Positions 44,217-54,385 are shown, numbered from the stretch's first letter. The stretch is DNA of 64,000 nucleotides from Hyposmocoma kahamanoa (GCF_003589595.1 NW_020653713.1:5575405-5639404), one strand, 5' to 3'. The notes: a model not told the origin generated them from the letters alone. Numbers and translations: made by a program.

Positions 44217-44804
44217 TCCCTGGCCAGCAGGTTAAGCTCCGCTGCATACGCAGTCCGCAGAATACGTGAGCTTACCGATGTTAGTACTGCTAGACTAGTT
44301 TACTTTAGTTATTTCCATAGTATAATGTCCTACGGGATTCTTATGTGGGGTAAAGCGGCAGATATTCAAACCATATTTGTATTGCAAAAACGAGTGATTC
44401 GTTCTGTGTACCGTCTAGGCTCTCGGGTTTCTCTCAGAGAAAAGTTTAAAGAGACTGGCATCATGACTGTGGCATTACAGTACATTTACTCAAATATTTT
44501 ATATGCTCGTAAAAATATACATAATTTCAATAAGAAAGAAGATATCCATAATATTAACCTTAGAGCTAAGTCCAAACTCATGGTACCACGATTTCGTTTA
44601 ACCAAGGTAAACAACTCTTTTATGGGGAACTGTATACGTTTTTACAATAAGATTCCGGAGCATATATTAAGTTTATCATTTCCTAAGTTTAAAAACTACA
44701 TTAAAAATATTTTGATCGAAAAATCGTATTACAAAATTGAAAACTACGTGTTAGATAAAGATGTATGGAAAGACGACATGGCTCCAGAATCCACACAAAT
44801 TTGA
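44217..44804 (+). pseudogene. LINE ORF2 C-terminal coding region, best preserved
   Basis: A continuous 196-codon open frame with no internal stop, from LASRLSSAAYAVRRIREL through TARLVYFSYFHSIMSYGILM, GKAADIQTIFVLQKRVIRSV, VSLREKFKETGIMTVALQYI and NSFMGNCIRFYNKIPEHILS to the stop at 44802-44804. This is the post-catalytic C-terminal part of a non-LTR retrotransposon ORF2; MSYGILxWG and FVLQKRxIR are typical of a family common in Lepidoptera (Jockey/CR1-like; exact clade unsure). The reverse transcriptase catalytic domain is absent, so the copy is 5'-truncated and dead, but its open frame suggests a fairly recent insertion. Confidence 0.88.
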
Positions 44805-44980
44805 TTCAAAGTGTACCATAGCATTTAAGTTTATTTGAAAAGAGCAATCCCTAGAGTTTCTTGCTCGTTCTTCTCAGGGAGGTCAGCGTAGTGAACGAGC
44901 AGTAGCTTAAATGTGACGATTTTAAGTGTAAATTTATTTTACCTATGGAATAAATAATCTTTGATTTTGACTTTGATAAT
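44805..44980 (+). other. 3' untranslated region of the LINE
   Basis: CAAGAATTTC-type motifs (TTTCTTGCTCGTTCTTCTCA) lead to AATAAATAATCTTTGATTTT and GACTTTGAT, the TTTGA-rich tail seen at the end of this LINE type. There is no poly-A. Confidence 0.7.
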
Positions 44981-45942
44981 ATTTTATTCATATAATAAAT
45001 ACAACAATGGCTATATTACATTATTAGGTGATCTAGAAAATGGTAAACCTTTTTCTAGATCGTTTTAATCACAACACCGTGATTATAATGAGTCGTGAGT
45101 CTTCTTTCACCTTTAATGAGAGGTATTGGTTCTAAATATTTACAAACGTACCTATGTAATTTAGACATTACAAGACAAGTACTTGTTTCAGGGGTTCGAC
45201 CAGTTTCAATTGAAAAGCACTATCACTCTATGCTACAAGAGCCTTTAAAAATAGGGATTTGTTTACAAAACTTGTAACATAGCTGTTGAATTTTGAACGC
45301 TATGTATATGACATAAAAAAACATTTCGTGACAAAAAAATACTCTTTCTATATCTCTAAATCTGTCTTGTTGTATCAAAAACAGAGAGGTATCGGCATTT
45401 AAGCGCATGCAAAATTGAACACAGTATGCATACAGATACGACAACATTTACTATGTACTTGTTTCTATTACCGGTATCGAACGTTTCACGGGTATATTGT
45501 AAATCCTACCTTAAGTCAAAGCCAATAACAATTTATGTCGGTTACAAGAAAATTCAATAAATTTCAACGAATCATTTTGTTCCGTAATCACCACACAGCC
45601 GAAAACAGCATTCATTTATTATTGACGGGGTAAAAGTAAAAAAAAAAATCATATCAAACACTCTACACCGTTCGTGACAAATTGCCTTGGTAGCCAACCA
45701 TTCATAAATTTGTCGAATTAATTTCACTTTTCGATCTAGTTGTCCATATTGATTTATTTTTCGTTACGATTTTGCTTTGCTTATACGTGCCTCAAATTTG
45801 TTTTTATATAATAGCTGCATTGGATAAGCTTATTTATACATACAGAACTCTTCTGAGTAGGTATCAACACCTACACATCGAACCTTTCTTGTAACTGTCA
45901 TAAGCGACATTAGACAAATTTTCCAGGGAAATATTGTTTTCT
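44981..45942. other. Anonymous DNA
   Basis: 45053-45074 holds one arm of a direct repeat flanking the LINE (see findings). The rest is AT-rich and unrecognised. Confidence 0.5.
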
Positions 45943-46050
45943 TTTATAATACCAAATGACGGGATAAACAAGTCGTGCGCCTGGTGGTAAACGACACGCC
46001 AGTACATAACAGTTGCAGTGCCCCCCAGAGCTTTAAATCGCAAAGATCTC
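45943..46050 (-). repeat. Rep300 3' fragment
   Basis: The plus strand ATAATACCAAATGACGGGAT, AAGTCGTGCGCCTGGTGG and CAGAGCTTTAAATCGCAAAG complements the last ~105 bp of Rep300, then stops. The 125-codon frame 46018-46395 begins in this repeat and is not called as a gene. Confidence 0.85.
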
Positions 46051-46569
46051 AAACTTACTCATTCGTCTCAGAGGAATCTGCCTCACAAAGTAGTAATCGA
46101 TTTTAGTCAATTCATCGAGTATATAACCAGAAATATGGGCCATCTATCCTTGGCAACTCATCAGACATATGAGGCTTATATCACTTTTAAATATCAACTC
46201 TCGTTTGCGCTGAAATCACAAATTAGAATAGTGCAGCGCCAATTGACCTGTGTGTACAATATTTCATCGGTAATTAAATATGTAATTTTTAAATTGTCGT
46301 CCATTAAAGCAAAGCTCAAGTTAAACTGGACGATGGCCAATCAGAGCGCAGTTGTCACCGAAATGATTTGGCAGAATAGTTTTCAAACAAATTAAATGAC
46401 ATTTCGTCTCTGTTATTGATTATATACTCGCTGAATCAATGTGACAATTTCAAGTGCAATTTGTTTAAGTATGAAATTTACATTATAGAAAAGATTAAGG
46501 CGCGAAGTAATTCACTGGAAGATGTGCGCACAGTATAAACTGTAAGGGTAAAATGCACACTTATTTATA
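46051..46569. other. Anonymous DNA
   Basis: Open on the plus strand to 46395 (about 115 codons beyond the repeat) without any recognisable motif. Confidence 0.4.
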
Positions 46570-46830
46570 AAAAACAGTTCTATAAACATGAAACTTGAGG
46601 TTACGTCAATTTTATTTAGTGTGAGTGTACTAAGAACGGATTTCCCGAAGTTCTACCCCTAACAGGGTGAAAATATGGTAAAAATGTTTTCCTTGAACTT
46701 ACAAAGATGAAACTTAGTACAAATAATGCAAATTGCTAAAAGATTGACGTAATATTTTTTCGAAATTTCCCTTAAGCAGGGGTGAAATGAGGCATTAAAG
46801 CTTGTATAGGAACTTTTTAACATGTGGTGC
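46570..46830 (+). repeat. Degenerate satellite-like repeat
   Basis: Two diverged units: GAAACTTGAGGTTACGTC ... CCCCTAACAGGGTGAAA, then GATGAAACTTAGTAC ... TTAAGCAGGGGTGAAATGA. I recall 'ACCCCTAAGGGGTGAAA'-type repeats in lepidopteran genomes, but these units are too diverged to be sure. Confidence 0.45.
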
Positions 46831-46924
46831 GATTTGCTGCAAACTTAATTTGAATATTTTAACCAACATTTAAATACTTTGATTTGACTTTGAGTTTTTA
46901 CGATTTTCACACATTATTTGATTT

Positions 46925-47040
46925 TTAGTTCGGGACTAAAGTTAATCAAAGTATAAAACATATTTTAATTAAGAGTACCTCAGACGTTTCGGACGTATTG
47001 CAATGTTCATGATCTCCAAGGGACTAAAGAGACGGGTGTC
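46925..47040 (+). repeat. RepP-like half hairpin
   Basis: TTTTAATTAAGAGTACCTCA, GACGTTTCGGACGTATTGCA and ACGGGTGTCAACATCTTCTA are shared with 63480-63720, where the motif is present in both orientations. Confidence 0.6.
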
Positions 47041-47189
47041 AACATCTTCTAGCCGTGTGAGTTTTTTTGACTACCCGTACTTGGTTTTTAATGTTTATTT
47101 GTACGCTAAGGTTGTTGATAGACCGAGACACAATACTCACGACATCCGGCGACTTGTCGCGCGATACCATTTGAGGTTTAGGTATTTTA

Positions 47190-47775
47190 CCATTAAATAA
47201 CAGTCTTACAAAAATATTCGACACCTAAGGATATTGCATAAAGAATGTGCTAATGTGTTAAACAGTGGTATGTACTTTATCCGATCATATAAAATCCTGA
47301 TAACAGCCTAAATTAAAGGTTCAAATCGAATTATTTCACAATAAAATATCTAACTTTGTACAGGGTCAAGAGCACGTCAAGTTTGACACTTAAGACTTAA
47401 ATCCCACTCTATGCCGCTTACGATAAAAATGGTCCAAAGTGTCAATCTGATGTGTTCTTGACTGTACATAATATTTATACGCAGTTATTTCTTAAATTCT
47501 ACAGCTAACCTGCTAAATTATGGTTTTCAACTGAAGCCCTGTTAGTTATTAAATTCACATTTATCCAAAAATTTGCTACTTGTCCAGCGGCTTAACGAAA
47601 CGCCGCGCCGCCCCCTGCCCCGTCAGTCGCCATCAGGCTCTTGTCGACGTCGGTACTTTATTCATGTTAACTTACTGCGCGCGGATTGCGGAACGCGAGG
47701 AGCAACACCCACACCTCACTTCCTAAAATCTAGGCTTGCGTTGAAATACCTCACCTTAATAAATTATCTAGGTGG
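47190..47775. repeat. RepD copy 2 with nested MITE
   Basis: Collinear with 26106-26650 apart from a 104-bp insertion at 47361-47464. The GC-richer block (CGCCGCGCCGCCCCCTGCCC; CGGATTGCGGAACGCGAG) is conserved between copies. The origin of the family is unknown. Confidence 0.75.
47361..47464. mobile_element. 104-bp palindromic MITE, TA target
   Basis: Inverted ends: CAGGGTCAAGAGCACGTCAA on the left and, on the opposite strand, CAGTCAAGAACACATCAGAT on the right, both continuing to TTGACACTT. TA flanks at 47359-47360 and 47465-47466. RepD copy 1 shows the uninterrupted site (ctttgCAcataat, one C/T difference). CAG-type ends with TA targets suggest Tc1/mariner or pogo relatives. Confidence 0.85.
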
Positions 47776-48249
47776 CTTTGTTCACAAATGGACCGAGGCA
47801 ACAATTACTCGAGCAGTCAAAGAGCGTAACTATTTTAGTTAGCTTTTACGCTCAACTCTTTCAGTTGTTCCATTTTTCACTTTTAGTGACTGCTTTAAGA
47901 TCCTTCTTTCTACTTGAGTGATTCGCTCTTTGATGTGCTTTTTATTTCAAACCGAGTTCGCTAAAAATTTTCTTGTCACTGTTGTAGCTAAGGGCAGGAG
48001 GAGTGTTCGACGAAGAGACTAACTTGACTTAAAACCCTGTGCTATTGTTTTGGGAACAGCACCTGGTCTCAGTTCCGGGCAGCTGTGCCCCGGAAACAAA
48101 TCGAGAAAATGATCCACGAACTTCGAAAAAAAGGCATGTTAAATTCCTTAATATTTCACTAGCATAGATCGTCAAATTTTATATGGAGTCTCTGTATACT
48201 GAGACTCAGATAAATCAGAGATCAAAATCAGATAATTCTAAATAAAAGA
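47776..48249. other. Anonymous DNA with a protein-like scrap
   Basis: 48067-48135 plus strand translates WSQFRAAVPRKQIEKMIHEL in one frame, basic and helix-like, too short to assign. The rest is AT-rich. Confidence 0.35.
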
Positions 48250-48620
48250 ACTATGTCAACTCCGTACAAAGTAACAGAACAGCTTTTATTTGTGCGCGAA
48301 CGCCGCGCGCCGTATACGGATGCACACTGTCGCATAATAATGAAAGGCGCGTTGGTACGTCCATTGTTATGCAACGCAAGTGCATGGCGAGATTATGCGA
48401 ATGTGTGCGTCCGTACAAGCCTCAGGCGCCGCTCAAACGTGTGTCCTGTGTTGGATACAAGCAACGGGAAACTAAAAACGAATATTCTATATTCATACAA
48501 AACCGACACAGTTGCCGGTTTAGGCAACCGCACTTGTATGTAAATAGAATAGTTGCCGGTTGCTTGTATCCAATACAAGATATTATACGCGCGTACATTG
48601 CGTGGCACCTTATTGCACTA
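48250..48620. repeat. CpG-rich foldback region
   Basis: GC- and CpG-rich relative to its flanks. TTGGATACAAGCAACGGG (48451-48468) is inverted at 48556-48573 with one mismatch, enclosing about 87 bp. Shorter inverted runs lie nearby (GTTGCCGG...GGCAACC). Probably a decayed MITE. The several overlapping frames here are on both strands and not credible genes. Confidence 0.5.
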
Positions 48621-49449
48621 TGCTATTTCCATCGCTCACTACAGACTTCTGTTTCAATTGCAATCATATTATAAATTCAATTTTGGTGAACAAAATAATA
48701 CACTAATATGCTATATACGAAAAAAAGGAACTTTAAACTCTTGGCAAAGATAGAAAATTCCGGTGCACTGGGGCATTACGCCAAACTGACAACCTTCCCT
48801 TTTGGACCACTGAACTTATTCTTTCGCGGAAGTGGATTCCAACCTCCAGGTCAACGGAGGCTTTAACAAGACAAAGAAATATCTTGTTGGAGTCTCTACG
48901 TCCCATTACTCTAACATAGTTATATATTTATTGTGTACTAGATATAAATTTAATATTGACATAGTTACGTATTTTGTGCTATGTATTGTACGTTTAAGTG
49001 TGTAAATTACGTATAATAGTTATTGTAGAATAGAAACTCCAGTAATGAATAAATAATCATTTATTGATTACGTCACTCACTCCCTAATAACAGCAAACAT
49101 AAATTATATACATAGGTACTATGCACAACCCTATAAACGTGCTACCTCAGCAACCTCTGTTACACGATCTGAGATTCTATTTATAAGCTAATGTGCAGAT
49201 TAATAGACAGTAAAATGTAATACACATGTTTGAGTAATTTTACTGTAATATTTATTTATATATTTAATGTATGTAATAAACCTATTTTATACTTGTATGG
49301 TACTTAATTTTGTTTGTAATAATACTTCCAAAGTTTACCGCTAGATGGTATTGGCATCGAAAACGCTATTTTTGAATCGCGGTGTTAAGATTTTCCCTCG
49401 AATGGTGACTGCTTTAACACAATTTTGAATTTTCCTGAATCCCTGGTTG
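48621..49449. other. Anonymous DNA
   Basis: TTCCAAAGTTTACCGCTAGAT at 49327 is shared with the LINE tail at 30.96 kb, so a LINE 3' scrap lies at about 49320-49345. Otherwise AT-rich. Confidence 0.45.
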
Positions 49450-49830
49450 GACGACTGACCATTCTCGGTCAACGTCACCAAAACTCAGGCTATCATCGTG
49501 AACAACTCAAGGAAGATGCCACCGAAGCTCACACTGATGGGCCAGCCTATCGAGTGGTCCCCCACGGTGAAATATCTAGGGATATAATCGAGTGAAAGTC
49601 GGAGTGTATAAGACGTGTATTAGATCCCGCCTAACATTTGCAGCCCCAGCGTGGTATGCGTTGGTAGGAGAGTGCAACAGGCAGCGACTCAGAGCACAAC
49701 AGTCGCTGACCTTGCGGTGTATCATAGACGCCCCACGATTCGTGAAGAATGACGTCATTCAATGGGACTGAGCATGAAAAACCTCGACAGCTTCGTGGAT
49801 CGCCTGGCCAAGACAACGATTAAGGTAGCT
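49450..49830 (+). pseudogene. Jockey-type reverse transcriptase relic
   Basis: 49470-49585 encodes SVNVTKTQAIIVNNSRKMPP and LTLMGQPIEWSPTVKYLGI, the N-x-x-KT-Q...W...V-K-YLG motif near the thumb of Jockey-clade reverse transcriptases, ending in a stop. After a frameshift (about 49597) GVYKTCIRSRLTFAAPAWYA and LRCIIDAPRFVKNDVI continue the family order. The catalytic core is not present in this window and the piece is dead. Confidence 0.85.
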
Positions 49831-50842
49831 GGCCTTGCTGCACCGTCTCAAGTTTACACCCTGTATAATGTGAAGGTGTGAGAAAGTGTGAGTATAGCGC
49901 GCTCACACTACAGTAGAAAACTTCTGGTAAGTTCTCAAGATGTTAAAGATGGGTTAAAAGACACTTGAAAAGCGAGCAGGTGTAACATATTCGACCTCAT
50001 TCCTGTAGTACCTATATCAAAAAATTCTGACAGAAAACTTTTACGAATCATCAAACGAACTTGGTATTTACGAAAAAATACAAAATATACCTATTCAATA
50101 AAAATAACCCTTTGAAGCCCTTTAAAAAGCGAGCACCAATTAAACTAGTCCAAAAGGGTTAACAGAACTCCAGGTCCTCAATAAATTCGTTCTTAACATT
50201 CTAAAACTGTACGGTTCAGACAATTACGTAATTCGGTCCATACGCAAATTCGGCTGCCCGTTTGTCCGAACACTGCCCATATTTACCCACAGTGGCGAGA
50301 CTACACACGGGCTGACTTGGTTAGGTAATTTTCTGCTTACAATCTTGTTGAAAATTCAAAATTTACACAGTTCTACAGTTCGTGCAGTTTCATCTGTAGT
50401 TGTGTACTGTAGTCTAGGCTCTTCTCTAATAGTAGAACTACTGGCTGAGTGAATTCTGTTAACTGGCTGAGTAATTTTGTATTGTATATAGAATGTGTTT
50501 AAAAAAATAGGATAGAAAAAGAAGAGCATCTTGGCAGATCTAAAAATAGCCTCCGTAAGTGAACAAGTAAAATAGTAAAATATTTAAAAAAAAGTACAAT
50601 AAATATTTAGTTTTGAAGATTATCCCAGTTTATATTTATAAAGTACCTCTCGCTACGCAACCTAAGCTACGTCTCCAGGTTACAAATGCTGGAGTTCGCC
50701 TTACAAGTGGGGTACGATCGCCTTATACGAAAATTCCGATGTGAAAAATTTTTATATTTTATTTTTTTTAAATCTGTGAGGGAATGGAAGAGATATATAA
50801 TATAACTCAAGGTTACAGTACCTATACACTGAGCTAATACTT
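49831..50842. other. Anonymous DNA with a diverged unit of the next repeat
   Basis: 50380-50411 (CAGTTCGTGCAGTTTCATCT then GTAGTTGTGTA) resembles the tandem unit at 50843-51008. Nothing else is recognised. Confidence 0.45.
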
Positions 50843-51008
50843 ACATCATTTACAGAGCACTCAATTTTGAAATATAAAAAGTACACTTCGTGTATCTTTA
50901 TGTGTGGTTGAGTATAAATCGAGCTGCAAGTCACGTCATTTAGAAAGCATTTCATTTTGAAATGTAAAAAAGTACAAGTTCGTGTAGTTTCATGTGTGGT
51001 TGAGTACC
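50843..51008 (+). repeat. Two-unit tandem repeat, period ~90 bp
   Basis: Units start ACATCATTTACAGAGCA (50843) and ACGTCATTTAGAAAGCA (50933). Both contain ATTTTGAAAT.TAAAAA, AGTACA..TTCGTGTA and TCATGTGTGGTTGAGTA-like ends. Identity is high but imperfect. Confidence 0.75.
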
Positions 51009-51019
51009 TATATATTGAC

Positions 51020-51565
51020 TTTTTTTTTAATAATATCAAGTGACGGGACAAACAAGTTACTCATACAGGTTCATCTATTGTTAGTATATCTATTGGTAGT
51101 AATAATCTAATTTTTGAAACAATATCGTAAGACTAATTCAACTTCAACGTAGCTACTCAATCTCTAAAGAAAACAACTATGTTTTTGGGACAATTTAACT
51201 AAAATCGGGTGTCATTCTCTCTTCTCTCTCAGGTCTTCTGGATTGACACAATTTGTGGTGGACTTACATTCAAAATCTCTTTATATCATCAGATTTTTTT
51301 CTTATTATTGAGTAAGCTACACGTCTGTACATAACAGTTGCAGTGCCACTCAGAGCTTTAAATCGCAAAGATATGAGGGGCACTGCCACTGCGCCCGTCA
51401 CCCTGAGACATAAGTAGACAAGTCCTATGTGCCTGTAATTTCACCAGCACTGTTACCCTTCCAAACCGGAACGCAGTAATGCTGATATTACTACGTGGCG
51501 GCAGAAATAGGTAAAGAGGCAGTACTTCCCTGGACGAACTCTTTCACAAGGACCTCTACTGCTAC
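51020..51565 (-). repeat. Rep300 copy containing RepX
   Basis: The minus-strand copy ends at plus-strand TATCAAGTGACGGGACAAAC and resumes after RepX at GTAAGCTACACGTCTGTACA. The main body is well preserved (GAGGGGCACTGCCACTGCGC, CCTTCCAAACCGGAACGCAG, GACGAACTCTTTCACAAGGA). Confidence 0.88.
51057..51310 (-). repeat. RepX copy 1, inside Rep300
   Basis: About 250 bp nearly identical to the reverse complement of 62550-62795: TCATACAGGTTCATCTATTG, TTTTTGAAACAATATCGTAA, CAATTTGTGGTGGACTTACA, TATATCATCAGATTTTTTTC. It has an extra ~12 bp (CTCTTCTCTCTC region) over copy 2. No frame, no tRNA-like motif; class unknown. Confidence 0.85.
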
Positions 51566-51689
51566 CAAAACTATTTTATTTGAGTAGATCAGTGTACTGA
51601 AATATGAACAAAAGAAACTTAAACTTTAACTTGTGAGCCGTAAAATTCGATTTGATAAATATAGATAAATAACTTCTTTAATCACTAGC

Positions 51690-51863
51690 ACCTAGGGAAA
51701 CCCGGTGTCGCGGGTTTAATAGTCACACACAAAGACAACCACAAATTACACTCAAACTCACAAGATAAATAATTGTAGGCCATACAAATATTTCTCCCCG
51801 CCCGGGAGTCGAACCCGGGACCTCTGCGTGGCAGTCCGGCGTGGAAACCACGGAGTCAGTTAA
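51690..51863 (-). mobile_element. SINE-A copy
   Basis: Plus strand CACCTAGGGAAACCCGGTGT, CAACCACAAATTACACTCAA, CGGGAGTCGAACCCGGGACC (complement of the B box) and ACCACGGAGTCAGTT. The A box is eroded (gttccacgg, complement). Confidence 0.88.
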
Positions 51864-52734
51864 TATGATATAACTTCCTATTACATCATTAGTGAATGAC
51901 ATTTTAAGAAATTTTTAAGTCAATTTGATCTTTAATTACATATACATACGAGTAAATCGACACCTCCAATTAACACTACGCCAACTATATTTTTTGGTCA
52001 CTTTCTGTTATTTTTGAAAACAGTCATATTTACTTACTAATATTATCCTCCCCAAATTTTGTGCAAAAAATAAAGATACAGTGATCTAAATTACAAAAAA
52101 AACAAAAAATAAATTTTAAAAACAGAATAGTAATAAAAGCAGGAAATTATTTACACTTTTTTCTGTTGAGTGCGTAAGAAGGTTCTCAGAACCAAAAAGG
52201 AGTCATATATCTTACAGAACCAACCCTACTAGCTCTGTCACTTTGTTTCGATTTCGAATTAATATTTTAAATGATAAATTTTGTATATACACAGGGCAAC
52301 AACTAGAGTTGTAGACTCATTCTTCTCAGAAGAATATATCTTTATGAAATGAAAATGTCTTTATTAACTTTCACAAAAGATACTTATATTTATATATGCC
52401 GATGGTCCTCACATGTTCTTGAATTTAGTTTCGTTTGTGAAAATCTGGTGTCCATGCTAGGATTAACCTGTATTATAGAGCACCAGGCTCGCACCCTTAC
52501 ACCTCGAAGCAGATGTAAGAAAGATAGGCATAAGACAGGAAGACACGTGTACTCATACAATTACAAAACCATAAGACAAAAGGATACGTGTACATATACA
52601 GTTACAATTTAAGCAAAATGGAAATTAATGAAAATTGTTAAATTAGTTTTAAATAGATTGGAAAACGATTGTTAGCATGCTTTGTTGTAAGCGTATGTAT
52701 GTCTGGGCCTGTATCTGTATTTGTATATACTAAA
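51864..52734. other. Anonymous DNA
   Basis: The 87-codon frame 52349-52612 is unrecognised (Lys/Thr/Tyr-rich end). Nothing else. Confidence 0.45.
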
Positions 52735-52754
52735 TATTATATATATATATATAG
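52735..52754. repeat. AT dinucleotide microsatellite
   Basis: Run of alternating A/T directly upstream of a GC-rich block. Confidence 0.85.
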
Positions 52755-52755
52755 G

Positions 52756-53032
52756 CTTTTTTTGAGGCTCAGGGGTTATGTGGGGACTCTCCCTCCACAC
52801 TGGAAGGCCTACCCCACTAAAACCCTCCCGGGTTTCCCTCTCGCCGGTTGAGTCGGCGCCGTGGGATCAGTGAACATTCACCACGACGCCACCCGGCCGC
52901 CCTAACTTACGCCAGGGCTCCCGCGCCAACGGAGGGGCGAGTCGGTTGTCCTCCGACCCGCCCCCCAGACGAGTGAGGCCCTGCAAAACAGGCTCCGGAG
53001 TCCCTGTCCAGAGCCCGCTGGACACTTACAGT
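52756..53032 (-). mobile_element. GC-rich retroelement 3' end (probable)
   Basis: An abrupt GC-rich block (for example GCCCGCTGGACACTTACAG, GTCGGCGCCGTGGGATCAG) in AT-rich DNA. On the minus strand it ends CATAACCCCTGAGCCTCAAA AAAAGCC, followed by the TA microsatellite, as a LINE 3' untranslated end would. It contains no open frame of note. Family not confirmed. Confidence 0.5.
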
Positions 53033-53337
53033 GTCTACCATAACCTTTCTAAAAACAATCTTATGTCAATGTAAGCTTAAAGTGAGCTTATTATAATATT
53101 ACTCATATTCGTACCATGACGAACCTGTCAACCAAGTAATGTATTATTGCAAAAGTGATTGAAAGAACGAATGATTTCTCAATATTGTCTATTCCTTAGT
53201 AAAAATAAGAATGAGATAACGCTATGTTAACTATATAATGCCATCTCTTTCTTTTTTGTTGTTCCGAATAGTCTTACCGTAGTATAATGTTTAAATACTT
53301 AATGCTATTTACATTCAGAGAATTTTGAATGTTAAAT
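53033..53337. repeat. Host repeat of the mariner, uninterrupted copy
   Basis: CTACCATAACCTTTCTAAAA, then AGCTTAAAGTGAGCTTATTA uninterrupted (mariner empty site at TA about 53089), ATTCGTACCATGACGAACCT, AATGCCATCTCTTTCTTTTT and GAATGTTAA. It aligns with 22905-22960 plus 24009-24256. Confidence 0.88.
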
Positions 53338-53875
53338 AATCCCAGTACAGAGTACTAAAAAAACCGACCTCAAAAGTACGTGGAATTACGTCTATTTGAT
53401 AACTTTTATTGAAATAATAAAAATCGGTTCTCACTCATTGACTTACAAATAAATGGACGACGGGTCTAATACAAAAACCACGAAAAAAATGTCCCAAGTC
53501 AACCTATTCGAAATTTAAATTGTAATGTCATCGCAGTATCGCGCTGTCAGTAGAACAAATAAAGACTAAAGCGGAGTTTGGCGCTCTGTATACGATTTTA
53601 GCGCCTTACAAGAGCGGACACTTTTTAGCGCGGACCCGACGTCCATATAATTGTAAGTCAATGTTCTCACTACTCAAAGTATATTGAGAGAAAAACGCCT
53701 CGAATTGGAGAATAGCAAAACCAACCATTAAAATAATTGCTCCTTAAATAAAATTTAGGCACTATTTATCCACTTTGGAGGTACCTGCTTTCCAACAAAA
53801 AAAGAATCATGAAAATCGGTTCACAAATACAGAAGTTATCGCGTAACATACATACAAAAAAAATACAATACCACA
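53338..53875 (+). repeat. RepG copy split by an 8-bp-TSD MITE
   Basis: First part 53338-53435 (CCCAGTACAGAGTACTAAAA ... AAAATCGGTTCTCACT), second part from 53664 (TTCTCACTACTCAAAGTATA ...). The 6697-7143 copy reads straight through this junction. The end AACATACATACAAAAAAAAT lacks the GTCGGTTAAAA terminus. Confidence 0.85.
53436..53663. mobile_element. 228-bp MITE, deleted relative of 26776-27061
   Basis: Same ends (CATTGACTTACAAATAAATG ... TTGTAAGTCAATG). Target duplication TTCTCACT at 53428-53435 and 53664-53671, present once in the empty RepG copy at 6830. The interior has lost segments relative to the 286-bp copy. Confidence 0.95.
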
Positions 53876-53879
53876 TAGA

Positions 53880-54295
53880 TAGTGTTGTCATAATTTGACG
53901 AAATAAACATCACGTATTTTTATTTAACGAGAAATTATTTCCTATGTGCTATTAAATAAAAAATAAACAAAATATTGAAGAGATATATGTAAATAAATAA
54001 GTTCAACTTAACTTTTAATCATTACAAATCAATATTAAGACAATAAAACTGAAAATAATATTGTTTCCATTGCATCCGTGTAACTATTTTAAGATTGCTA
54101 AATTTGACATAAGAGCAATATTACTTTAATATTAAAGTCGCGTCATAGCACGAACTGAGTGAATGAATAGTCACTGCCAATAAAACATCATAGTTTTAAC
54201 ATTACAATAAGCTTACTTTAAGCGCGTTATGGTACGAAAAATCAACTTAAGGTTAAAGTAATATTGTTTTAAGAGGTTGTGGTAGGTTCCCTGGT
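53880..54295 (-). repeat. Relative of the mariner host repeat, inverted (probable)
   Basis: Its right end read on the minus strand is CCTACCACAACCTCTTAAAA, then GCTTAAAGTAAGCTTATTG, matching the left part of the host repeat. The remaining ~330 bp is AT-rich and only weakly similar. Confidence 0.5.
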
Positions 54296-54385
54296 CCCGC
54301 CCGTGACCATGGGACCTGTAAAGGGCCCGAAACGTTGCTCTGTTTGAAAAAATAAACATACGCTATTTAGGTCCGAAAAATAATG
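54296..54385 (+). repeat. RepP half-element
   Basis: CGTGACCATGGGACCTGTAA, GGGCCCGAAACGTTGCTC, TTTGAAAAAATAAACATACG and TTTAGGTCCGAAAAATA match the right half of 59401-59850. Confidence 0.65.

Noticed and set aside
46018..46395. 125-codon plus-strand frame
   Set aside because: Its start lies in Rep300 and the rest shows no known motif; unproven.
48253..48674. Overlapping 96- and 101-codon frames
   Set aside because: They lie in a CpG-rich foldback region with frames on both strands; no family resemblance.
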